DNA of 64,000 nucleotides, taken from CAYWKU01 sp964459325. GTDB lineage: Bacteria > RBG-13-61-14 > CAYWKU01. Numbering within the stretch: the stretch's first letter is position 1; each line of letters begins with the position of its first letter. The translations under genes and the position numbers were made by a program. The notes under the pieces were generated by a model. The model saw nothing but the letters and a program-made list of their open reading frames with translations. It had not been told where the DNA came from and did not search any database. This document shows, one piece after another, positions 7,565 through 15,563 of the stretch. Location of the stretch: positions 98,908 through 162,907 of the forward strand of contig CAYWKU010000004.1 in NCBI GenBank assembly GCA_964459325.1. Reading direction: 5' to 3'.

Positions 7565-9404
7565 TGCAACGAGCGAGTTGGAATCGCTTAGAAAAACAAT
7601 TATAAGCGGCCGACGCAAGGTAAAGAAAACCGTCACGTTATGCGGCGGCACCGGCTGCCGCGCGTCCCAATCAAAGGAGGTTATAGAAGCCATAAGGGAG
7701 GAATTGTTCAAGCAGGGGTTGGAGTCGAAAGTCCACCTGCGGGTAACAGGGTGCCACGGCTTCTGCGAACAGGGTCCCATAGCGGTTATCGAGCCGGGGA
7801 ACATCTTTTACTGTCATTTGACCCCCGACGACGCTCACGAGGTTGTTTTCAGCACCGTTCACAAAGGCGAGGTTGTCGAGCGTTTGCTTTATGTTGACCC
7901 GGTCAGCGGGAAGACGATTCAGACCGAAGCCGAAATTCCCTTTTACATGGCCCAGGACCGCAGTTTGCTTGACCGGAACAAAGGGATAGACCCCTGCTCC
8001 ATAGAAGATTATGTCGCCCTCGGCGGGTACTCGGCGCTGGCAAAAACGCTGGAGGGCATGGCCCCGGAGCAAATCATCAGGGAAGTCAAGATGGCCGGAT
8101 TGAGGGGCAGAGGCGGGGGAGGCTTCCCCACCGCACGCAAATGGACGGAATGCCGCGAGGCGCCGGGCGACGAGAAGTACGTTATTTGCAACGCCGACGA
8201 AGGAGACCCCGGCGCTTACATGGACCGTTGCCTGCTGGAGGGCAACCCTCACCAGGTGCTCGAGGGAATGATGATAGGGGCTTATGCGGTCGGCGCCCGG
8301 AAGGGATATATCTACGTTCGCAACGAATACCCCCTGGCGGTACGAAACTCGAAGGTGGCCGTCGAGCAGGCGCGCGATATGGGGCTTCTCGGTGAAGACA
8401 TTATGGGGTCGCAGTTTTCTTTCGACGTCGAAATCGCCCGGGGCGGAGGGGCGTTCGTCTGCGGTGAATCAACCGCGCTTATGGCTTCCCTGGAAGGTAA
8501 AGTCGGCGAGCCGCGACCCAAGGACGTGCATACCGTTGTCGACGGCCTGTGGCACAAGCCGACTACGTTGAACAACGTTGAGACGTGGGCCAATGTTCCA
8601 TTCATAATATCCAACGGCTCGAAAGGTTTCTCCTCCAGGGGGACAAAAGGCAGCAAGGGCACCAAGATACTTGCGCTCACAGGCCGGATAAAGAACACCG
8701 GCCTGGTGGAAGTGGATATGGGGACCCCGCTGAAAACGGTCGTGTTCGATATAGGAGGCGGGCCCGCGAACGGTAAACCCGTTAAAGCGGTTCAGACCGG
8801 CGGGCCGTCCGGCGGTTGCCTGCCCGTCGAGAAGTTCGACCTTCCTGTGGATTTCGACGTCCTCTATGACGCGGGCTCAATGATTGGCTCGGGCGGCGTT
8901 GTGGTTATGGACGAGGAATCTTGCATGGTGGATGTGGCCAAGTATTTCCTCACCTTTCTGCAGGACGAATCGTGCGGCAAATGCGTGCCGTGTCGGCTGG
9001 GAATAGACCGGATGCTGGAGATTATCACCGATATTACCGAGGGCCGCGGAACCATCGGGCAACTGGACCTGTTGGAGGAGCTGGGGGATACCGTCTCCCG
9101 GACTTCCCTTTGCGGGCTCGGGAAAACCGCAGCTAATCCCGTGCTTTCCACTTTGAGGTATTTCCGGGAAGAATACGAGGCGCACATCGACCGGAAAAAG
9201 TGCCCCGCCGGGGTGTGTAAGGCTTTAATCGAATATTCGATTGACCCGGGAAAATGCAACGGTTGCGGGTTGTGCAGAGTCGCGTGCCCTTACGGCGCCA
9301 TCACCGGCGAGAAAAAGAAAGTGCATGTAATCGATGCGACATTGTGCCGGAAATGCGGTATATGCCGCAGCGAGTGCAAGTACGAAGCCGTTCAAGTCAA
9401 TTAA
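7551..9404 (+). CDS. NuoF-like NADH-binding flavoprotein with extra ferredoxin domains
   Basis: Diaphorase core subunit of 617 residues, long-form like HndC/HydB. It has an N-terminal thioredoxin-like [2Fe-2S] domain (about 20-110; LCGGTGCRAS and VTGCHGFCEQGP). The NuoF core follows, with the FMN/NADH loop GRGGGGFPTARKW and NADEGDPGAYMDR. The [4Fe-4S] site is ESCGKCVPCR plus SLCGLG (near 475-525). A C-terminal 2[4Fe-4S] ferredoxin has CNGCGLCRVAC and CRKCGICRSEC. It oxidises or reduces NAD(P)H and exchanges electrons with ferredoxin-type carriers. Long forms like this occur in electron-bifurcating hydrogenases and formate dehydrogenases; bifurcation is possible but cannot be read from sequence. 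Confidence 0.93.
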   Translation: MARLSATSELESLRKTIISGRRKVKKTVTLCGGTGCRASQSKEVIEAIREELFKQGLESKVHLRVTGCHGFCEQGPIAVIEPGNIFYCHLTPDDAHEVVFSTVHKGEVVERLLYVDPVSGKTIQTEAEIPFYMAQDRSLLDRNKGIDPCSIEDYVALGGYSALAKTLEGMAPEQIIREVKMAGLRGRGGGGFPTARKWTECREAPGDEKYVICNADEGDPGAYMDRCLLEGNPHQVLEGMMIGAYAVGARKGYIYVRNEYPLAVRNSKVAVEQARDMGLLGEDIMGSQFSFDVEIARGGGAFVCGESTALMASLEGKVGEPRPKDVHTVVDGLWHKPTTLNNVETWANVPFIISNGSKGFSSRGTKGSKGTKILALTGRIKNTGLVEVDMGTPLKTVVFDIGGGPANGKPVKAVQTGGPSGGCLPVEKFDLPVDFDVLYDAGSMIGSGGVVVMDEESCMVDVAKYFLTFLQDESCGKCVPCRLGIDRMLEIITDITEGRGTIGQLDLLEELGDTVSRTSLCGLGKTAANPVLSTLRYFREEYEAHIDRKKCPAGVCKALIEYSIDPGKCNGCGLCRVACPYGAITGEKKKVHVIDATLCRKCGICRSECKYEAVQVN

Positions 9405-9415
9405 CGAGGTGTAAT

Positions 9416-10111
9416 ATGATTCATTATGTAAACCTTACCATAGACGGAGCCGGCGTTAAAGCCGCGAAAGGAACCACGGTGCTTGATGTCGCCATCGAGT
9501 ACGGCATATGCATACCCCACTTGTGTTATGTCCCTTCGCTTTCGGATATAGGGGCGTGCCGTCTGTGTATAGTCGAGAACGTCGTTAACGGGCGCTCGAA
9601 AATCACCACCTCCTGCACCCTTAAAGTCCAGGAAGGTATGGTGATAAGAACGAACACGGAAAGAATACGCAAATTGCGTAAGAATATTGCCGAATTGCTG
9701 GTTACTCAGGCGCCCAACTCGCGGGCGATACAGGATATAGCCGTTCGCTGCGGGGTAAAAGAAGTGCGTTTTCCCTTCAGGAACAGCGACTGCGTTCTGT
9801 GCGGGCGTTGTGTGCGCGCTTGCAACGAGCTTTGGCGCGCCAAGGCGATTGGGTTTGTGGGGCGCGGAAAAGAGCGCCGCGTGGAATATCCGCTCGGGAT
9901 ACGTCCCGATTTCTGCAAGGAATGCAATTACTGCATCCAGCTTTGTCCCATGACCATCACCCCCTGCGAGGGGCCGATGAAACCGGGCGAAGAATACCTG
10001 TGCGGTAAATGCGAGTCTCAGCTTATGCTCGCGGAAGAAGCCGGCGGCGACATTTGCGTCTGGTGCAAACTGGGCGAAGGCTTCGGATGCGGGCGCTATC
10101 CGGAAGCATGA
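9416..10111 (+). CDS. NuoG/HoxU-like iron-sulfur subunit with Cys-rich C-terminal tail
   Basis: Electron-transfer subunit of 231 residues. The N-terminal [2Fe-2S] plant-type domain has Cys37, Cys48, Cys51 and Cys67. A 2[4Fe-4S] region follows (CVLCGRCVRAC and CKECNYCIQLC). The protein ends without the H-cluster or molybdopterin domain found in HndD, HydA or FdhA. The last 45 residues add CGKC and CVWC pairs plus one more Cys, resembling a small zinc-ribbon or rubredoxin-like knot not usual for HoxU. The ATG at 9416 follows AACGAGGTG; an earlier in-frame ATG at 9254 lies inside the flavoprotein gene and is rejected. It is the third gene of the operon, 11 bases after the flavoprotein. Confidence 0.88.
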   Translation: MIHYVNLTIDGAGVKAAKGTTVLDVAIEYGICIPHLCYVPSLSDIGACRLCIVENVVNGRSKITTSCTLKVQEGMVIRTNTERIRKLRKNIAELLVTQAPNSRAIQDIAVRCGVKEVRFPFRNSDCVLCGRCVRACNELWRAKAIGFVGRGKERRVEYPLGIRPDFCKECNYCIQLCPMTITPCEGPMKPGEEYLCGKCESQLMLAEEAGGDICVWCKLGEGFGCGRYPEA

Positions 10112-10535
10112 AATAGCCGCCTTTGCAGGATAATTTCTTTATTATTATGCATTCGTGGTGTAGCCTTTACTCCTTTGGCCCTACCAGGGTGTTGAAAAAG
10201 TCAGAAACGTAACGCCGCCATCCCTGGCGGCACTTGTAAGTAGCTGATTTTATTAAGGCGCCTTTTGCCGGCAAGCCATGCGGCCTGAGAAGGATGCCAG
10301 CGTTACGAAAAATAGCATTTTTCAACACCCTGCTACGGATTGAATAACTGCGAAAGTACTTCTTTTAACCCGGAAATGTTACATGTTGTAGTTTTCTCGC
10401 CGGCGGTGTAAAATATGTAAACGTACGTTTAGTTGCAGCGTGCTATTATTGACGAGCGCGCGTAAATTGAATACTTTTACTCCGTCATTGCACAATATTG
10501 ATTATAAGGATGGGTGGGATTAGAGCGGAGCGGGA
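10112..10535. other. Gene-free region containing a MITE-like element
   Basis: No coding region seen between the diaphorase operon and the histidine kinase. It contains the inverted-repeat element at 10185-10332. Downstream of that, from about 10370, lies an AT-rich stretch that probably contains the kinase promoter. Confidence 0.6.
10185..10332. mobile_element. 148-bp MITE-like element with 15-bp terminal inverted repeats
   Basis: Terminal inverted repeats CAGGGTGTTGAAAAA (10185-10199) and TTTTTCAACACCCTG (10318-10332) match at all 15 positions. Both ends are flanked by the same tetranucleotide CTAC (10181-10184 and 10333-10336), the signature of a 4-bp target-site duplication. Sub-terminal CGTAACGC/GCGTTACG extend the symmetry, and a small hairpin CCGCCA-TCCC-TGGCGG is internal. 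There is no open reading frame. It is a candidate non-autonomous transposable element; no transposase with matching ends is in the window. Confidence 0.65.
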
Positions 10536-13500
10536 ATGAAGGACGAGAGAAAGACCAAAAAACAGCTAATTGAAGAGCTTAACGAACTCAGGCGCAAGCC
10601 CGACGCAGATTCCGCCCCGGCCCAATCCTCTCTCGGAGAAAAATCCGCTTTTCTGGACAAGATAATCAACTCCGCCTCGGAAGGCATATTCGTCCTCGAT
10701 GAAAACGTCAATTACAAGCTGATTAACCCCGCCTGCGGAAAAATGATGAGCCATAATCCCGCCGACTGGATAGGCAGGCGCGCCGGGTCGTTTCTTCTTG
10801 ATGAAGACCGCGAAAGCGTCCGCCGGTGCTTTTATGAGGCTTATAGGGGAGAACCGGGACGCACGGAATTGAGAGTGCTCGGCGGCGACGGGAAGTACCG
10901 CTACCTGGACGTCCATTTGTCGCCACTTCGATGGGACGGCCACCCTCACGTCCTCGGAGTGGTCAACGACATAACTTCTCGAAAAAACGCCGAAGAGGCC
11001 AGGAAGCAAAGCGAAGCCAGGTTTCGCGCGGTAATCGAGGCGGCCCGGGACTGCGTGTTCATAAAGGATACCGACGGCATCTATACCCAGGTAAATCCCG
11101 CTATGGAGCGCCTTTTCGGAATTTCGGCGGATGAGCTGGTCGGCAGGGATGACGTTTCCCTTTTCGGCGAAGAAGCCGCACGTGTAATCGCCACTACCGA
11201 TGATAAGGTTTTTGCCGGAGAGGTGGCTGACGAAGAAGTCGCCAAGCCCGTGGACGGGGTAAACGTGACCTTCCACGTGGTAAAAGTCCCGTTGCAGGAC
11301 GAAAAGGGCGATATAGTCGGTCTCTGCGGATTTGCACGGGACATCACCAGGCGCAAACTGGTCGAGGAGGAAATACGCAACCTCAGCCAGTTCCATGAAA
11401 GCATCATAGACAACGCCAATATATGGCTGGACGTCTTGGACGTCGACGCCAATGTCCTTATTTGGAACAAGGCCGCCGAGCAGATAAGCGGATACCCCCG
11501 CGAAGAAGTGGTCGGACATGCAAAAATATGGGAATGGCTGTATCCGGATAAAAAATACAGGGAAGAAATTACAAGCATGGCGGCTTCCATAATTAAAGAC
11601 GGAGTGGCGGTAGAAGACTTTGAAACCGTCATCCGGGCAAAGGACGGCTCGTACAAGACCATCCACTGGCACTCCCGCAACCTCGTCGACGAAAAAGGCG
11701 TCCCCGTAGGTTCGCTCGCCCTCGGGCGGGACGTGACGGACCTGAAAAAAATGTATATCGCACTGGCCGAAAGCGAAAAAAGATACCGGCTCCTCGCGGA
11801 AAACGTCACCGACATCATTATCACCATGGATATGGATATGAACATCACCTACGTAAGCCCCTCGGTGAAGATGGTGTCAGGATACACGCCGCAGGAAGTT
11901 ACCGCCCGAAACCTCGAATACATACTCACACGCAAGTCGGTGGAGATAGCAGCTAAAACTCTCGGGCAGGAGCTCGAGCACGAAAAACTGCCGCCCTCCG
12001 AACGCCCGCCGACTCCCATGCTGGAGCTCAAAGCGCGCCGTAAGGATGGCTCTACCTTGTGGCTGGAGGTTAAAACCACATTCCTTCGCGACGAAAACGG
12101 CCGGCCCGTGGCCATTCTCGGCATGGCACGGGACATAACCGAGCGCAAGCAGGCGGAGGATGCCCTCAAAGAGCTTACCGAGAGCTTCATGGGCCTGTAC
12201 GAAGGAGCGTTCGAAGGTATTGCGGTACATCACGAGGGAAAAATACTGGACGCCAACAAAACCCTGGCGAAAATGCTGGGATATGACCGGGAAGAACTGC
12301 CGGACAAGAAAGTGACGGATTTAATCGACCCCGAGTCCGGGGACATAGTGGAGGAAGATGTCAGACAGGGCATCGACAGGATATACGAGGCCGCATGCCT
12401 GAAAAAAGACGGCTCGAGGATGTTCGTGGAAATATCCAGCAAACCATACAAGCACAAGGGCCGGGACGTAAGGTTAATGGCCATACGCGAGGTTACCGAG
12501 CGGAAAACCGCCGAAAATGCCCTGGCGGCGGAGAAAGAGCGCCTGTCGGTAACTCTCAGGTCGATTGCCGACGGGGTTATAACCACCGACACCGACGGCA
12601 GGATAATTCTGATTAACGAGGCCGCGGAAAAGCTGACCGGATGGAGTCAAGAGGAGGCCATCGGGCGGGACATCGAAACCGTGTTTCACACCATCGACGA
12701 GACCACCCTGGACCAGTGCGAAAACCCCGTGAAAACGGCCCTCGAAAACAACTCCATTTTTCAGGATTCCGAGCACATCATACTTATCGCCAGGGACGGG
12801 AAGGAAAGGCTGATAGCCCGGAGCGCCGCCCCCATAATGGACACCGAGGGAAACCGTATAGGCGCGGTGCTGGTGTTCAGGGACATCACGGAAAAAAGAA
12901 AAATGGAAGAGGAAAGGCTGAAAGCGCAAAAGCTGGAATCCGTAGGATTTCTCGCCGGCGGTATAGCTCATGACTTCAATAACATACTTACTGCCGTGCT
13001 CGGCAACATTACCCTGGCGAAGGCCTACGCCGGCGAAGGGGACGAAGTTTATAAAAAGCTTACCGAAGCGGAAAGAGCCGTCTTCAGGGCCAAGGAGCTG
13101 ACCCAGCAGTTCCTCACCTTCTCCAAGGGCGGCGTCCCCATAAAGGAAACCGCCTCCATAAAGGAACTGGTGACCGATTCAGTGGACTTTGCTCTCACCG
13201 GTTCAAACGTAAGCTGCCAGTTCGATATGGAGGAAGGTTTGTGGCCCGCCGAAGTGGACACTGCCCAGATAAGCCAGGTGGTAAACAACCTGGTGATAAA
13301 TGCAAAACAGGCGATGCCCGAAGGGGGGAACCTGTATGTAAAAGCGGAAAACAGGTTGCTGGAGGAGAAAAGCTCCGTTCCGCTGAGCAAGGGCAAGTAT
13401 ATCAAGCTGACAATCGCGGATACCGGAACCGGAATACCAGGAGAACATATCGGTAAAGTCTTCGACCCTTACTTCACCACCAAGCAGGATGGCAGCGGGC

Positions 13501-14054
13501 TGGGACTGTCCACTTCTTACTACGTGATAAAAAAGCATGAAGGGTTTATAGACGTTGAATCGGTCCCGGGAAAAGGGACGACGTTTCGCATTTATCTGCC
13601 GGCAAGCACTCTCCAACCGGAGAGCGGAATTACGGAAACAAAGGCGGAAGTATTCGATGGTTCGAACAAAAGGGGCAGAGTTCTCATCATGGACGACGAA
13701 GAAATGGTGCGCGAAACTTGCGGCGAGTTGCTGCAACACCTGGGGTACTCGGTGGACTTCGCCGCAGAAGGCGCGGAAGCCATTGTAAAATACCGGGAAG
13801 CAATCGATGAGAAAAAGCCCTTCGACCTGGTAATCGCCGACCTCACCGTACCCGGCGGAATGGGAGGAAAGGAGTTGGTAAAAAACCTGAAGGAGCTCGA
13901 CCCACGGGTCAGGGCCGTGGTATCAAGCGGTTATTCCACCGACCCCATCATGTCCGATTACCGGAAATACGGCTTCTGCGGAGTGGTGGCCAAGCCCTAC
14001 AAGGTAGAAGAACTATACGAAGTAATGAACAGGATTATTTCCGGAAACGACTAA
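10536..14054 (+). CDS. Hybrid sensor histidine kinase with six PAS domains and a C-terminal receiver
   Basis: Cytoplasmic-looking sensor kinase of 1172 residues without obvious membrane helices. Six PAS/PAC repeats cover about residues 38-155, 160-280, 287-405, 415-545, 550-665 and 670-790, most ending in a D-I-T-x-R-K or similar PAC signature. The HisKA/HATPase core has the phospho-acceptor His near 812 (GGIAHDFNN), N-box VVNNLVINAKQAMP, DTGTGIPG near 962 and GSGLGLST. The receiver spans about 1046-1170 with the acceptor Asp in VIADLTVPGG (about 1101). A GGAGCGGGA ribosome site precedes the ATG. GGIAHDFNN kinases of this type often read redox or small-molecule signals, but the signal here is unknown. 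It stands alone, with no response regulator adjacent. Confidence 0.93.
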   Translation: MKDERKTKKQLIEELNELRRKPDADSAPAQSSLGEKSAFLDKIINSASEGIFVLDENVNYKLINPACGKMMSHNPADWIGRRAGSFLLDEDRESVRRCFYEAYRGEPGRTELRVLGGDGKYRYLDVHLSPLRWDGHPHVLGVVNDITSRKNAEEARKQSEARFRAVIEAARDCVFIKDTDGIYTQVNPAMERLFGISADELVGRDDVSLFGEEAARVIATTDDKVFAGEVADEEVAKPVDGVNVTFHVVKVPLQDEKGDIVGLCGFARDITRRKLVEEEIRNLSQFHESIIDNANIWLDVLDVDANVLIWNKAAEQISGYPREEVVGHAKIWEWLYPDKKYREEITSMAASIIKDGVAVEDFETVIRAKDGSYKTIHWHSRNLVDEKGVPVGSLALGRDVTDLKKMYIALAESEKRYRLLAENVTDIIITMDMDMNITYVSPSVKMVSGYTPQEVTARNLEYILTRKSVEIAAKTLGQELEHEKLPPSERPPTPMLELKARRKDGSTLWLEVKTTFLRDENGRPVAILGMARDITERKQAEDALKELTESFMGLYEGAFEGIAVHHEGKILDANKTLAKMLGYDREELPDKKVTDLIDPESGDIVEEDVRQGIDRIYEAACLKKDGSRMFVEISSKPYKHKGRDVRLMAIREVTERKTAENALAAEKERLSVTLRSIADGVITTDTDGRIILINEAAEKLTGWSQEEAIGRDIETVFHTIDETTLDQCENPVKTALENNSIFQDSEHIILIARDGKERLIARSAAPIMDTEGNRIGAVLVFRDITEKRKMEEERLKAQKLESVGFLAGGIAHDFNNILTAVLGNITLAKAYAGEGDEVYKKLTEAERAVFRAKELTQQFLTFSKGGVPIKETASIKELVTDSVDFALTGSNVSCQFDMEEGLWPAEVDTAQISQVVNNLVINAKQAMPEGGNLYVKAENRLLEEKSSVPLSKGKYIKLTIADTGTGIPGEHIGKVFDPYFTTKQDGSGLGLSTSYYVIKKHEGFIDVESVPGKGTTFRIYLPASTLQPESGITETKAEVFDGSNKRGRVLIMDDEEMVRETCGELLQHLGYSVDFAAEGAEAIVKYREAIDEKKPFDLVIADLTVPGGMGGKELVKNLKELDPRVRAVVSSGYSTDPIMSDYRKYGFCGVVAKPYKVEELYEVMNRIISGND

Positions 14055-14083
14055 CCGCGACAATCCGGGATTTTCCAGGGTGG

Positions 14084-14194
14084 CACACCTTGACCGCAGG
14101 GTGGCTTATGGTGGGCAAAAGAACCTGAGAGCGTCTATCACCTTCCGGGCGCCGACCATATTTTCATGTAACCGGCGGGAGCGGCCAGGGTGTG
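14084..14194. repeat. Outer inverted-repeat element, copy A
   Basis: CACACCTTGACCGC (14084-14097) is an imperfect inverted partner of GCGGCCAGGGTGTG (14181-14194), 12 of 14 positions. The same arms recur, perfectly paired, at 60092-60274. Sequence to the right of both copies is also similar (tccttatccggaaatct here, tccttccgaaaatct there). The element sits between the kinase and the SDR gene. Confidence 0.6.
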
Positions 14195-14305
14195 AAACAA
14201 GCCCGTCTCCTTATCCGGAAATCTTGGCGATAATCCCCCGTAGATTATTCCGTCTCCAATAGATATAATCTTAATCCACGGTTGAAATAACCAGAGGTGA
14301 TGCGC

Positions 14306-15094
14306 ATGGATTATTTTGCAAATAAAGTCGCCCTCATTACAGGCTCCGCCCGGGGCATCGGTTTCGCAACCGCCCGCGAGCTCGGAGGCAGGGGCGCGAA
14401 AATAGCGCTCTCCGATTTAACAGAGGATGCGTTGGCCGAAGCGAAAACCTCGCTGGAAAAAGACGGAGTGGAGGTGTTTTCGGTTAAGGCCGACGTTACG
14501 GACCCCGAGCAGTGCCGGCTGATGGTCGAAAAATCGGTCGAGCGTTTCGGAAAACTGCATATATTGATAAACAACGCCGGGGTCAGCATAGTGGACTACT
14601 TCGAAAACTGCTCCCCCGAAACCTGCAAAAAGCTCATGGACGTCAACCTCATGGGCTGCATATACATGACACTGGCGGCTATCGAGCAGTTGAAGAAAAA
14701 CGGCGGGCAAATCGTCTTCGTATCCAGCGTCAGCGGCATCCGCGCCATACCCACCGGCAGCATGTACAGCGCCAGCAAAGCCGCGCTTCGAAGCATGGCG
14801 GAATCCATCCGGCTCGAGCTGGAGCCTTACGGAGTCCACGTGGGCGTCATAACTCCCGGGTTCACCACCACCGACCCGCGCAAGACCGTGATGAAAGGAA
14901 GCGGCGTGCCTCGCCCCATCGACCGACCGCCTCACGACACCCCCGAAGGCGTCGCCCGCGGCATTGCGAAGTTGCTCGAAAAGCGCAAAAGGGAAATCGT
15001 TCTGACCCCGATGGGAAAGGTCTCTCACATTCTACAGCGTATAAGCCCCTCCCTCCTGGACAGAATACTCAAAAAACGCGAGCTGAAAAATTGA
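14306..15094 (+). CDS. SDR family oxidoreductase
   Basis: Classical short-chain dehydrogenase/reductase of 262 residues. The nucleotide-binding motif TGSARGIG is near residue 12, NNAG near 93, the catalytic Ser is in VSSVSG, and Tyr/Lys are in YSASK. It likely oxidises or reduces a hydroxyl or keto group with NAD(P)(H). Frames open earlier at GTG 14297 and ATG 14300, but the ATG at 14306 has AGAGGTGA well placed upstream. It is transcribed alone. The preceding intergenic region carries the copy A inverted-repeat element. The substrate cannot be inferred. Confidence 0.88.
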   Translation: MDYFANKVALITGSARGIGFATARELGGRGAKIALSDLTEDALAEAKTSLEKDGVEVFSVKADVTDPEQCRLMVEKSVERFGKLHILINNAGVSIVDYFENCSPETCKKLMDVNLMGCIYMTLAAIEQLKKNGGQIVFVSSVSGIRAIPTGSMYSASKAALRSMAESIRLELEPYGVHVGVITPGFTTTDPRKTVMKGSGVPRPIDRPPHDTPEGVARGIAKLLEKRKREIVLTPMGKVSHILQRISPSLLDRILKKRELKN

Positions 15095-15212
15095 TTTAAG
15101 CCACGGATATACCCCAAATCGTGTCACATATAACACTTTCCGTGCCACGTCCCGCATCTTCAGCAACGGCGCGGATTTACGCCAAAAATCCTATATTTTT
15201 TTCGAAGTATAG

Positions 15213-15240
15213 GAAACCCCGGGCTTCAGCCCGGGGTTTC
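15213..15240. repeat. GC-rich perfect hairpin
   Basis: A 13-bp perfect stem (GAAACCCCGGGCT paired with AGCCCGGGGTTTC) around a 2-base loop. Its core GGGCTTCAGCCC matches the core of the CAAGGGG-type palindromes, so it may be a diverged member of that family. Confidence 0.75.
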
Positions 15241-15300
15241 ATAATGCGGAGAATGGGGGGTTGAAAAATTTTCAATATATAGAGGGGTATGTTTTTTTGC

Positions 15301-15378
15301 CATGGTAGGCGCGGCACTCCTGCCGCGCATTCCACGGTGTTGTTCCGTATGCCCGACAGGAGTGTCGGGCCTACCATG
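15301..15378. repeat. Inverted pair of covarying hairpins
   Basis: CATGGTAGGC (15301-15310) is repeated inverted as GCCTACCATG (15369-15378). Each arm contains its own hairpin: GCGGCA-CTCC-TGCCGC (15311-15326) and GCCCGACA-GGAG-TGTCGGGC (15351-15370). Read in the same direction the two units differ at stem positions that change in compensating pairs, while the CTCC loop is kept. Confidence 0.65.
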
Positions 15379-15563
15379 TCTGGCTCTCCCCCCGTGCTCT
15401 TTGACAACTTCATATCTTGGGAGCGTCCATCGGACGCGATGCGATTTGTCCCCGAACCGCGCCAATTAAAAATCGGGGACATGTACTTGCCTGCCCGTAA
15501 GTGTCCGCACCCGCCAAGCTGCACGGGGTACTGGGAGTTGACGGATTTCCGGCGGCGTCGGCG

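Larger units (their letters stand above)
15095..15563. other. Gene-free region between convergent genes with hairpins
   Basis: No coding region supported. The region lies between the SDR gene (plus) and the end of the kor-hdr operon (minus). It carries a 28-base hairpin at 15213-15240 and paired covarying hairpins at 15301-15378. Short frames here have no recognisable product. Confidence 0.6.
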
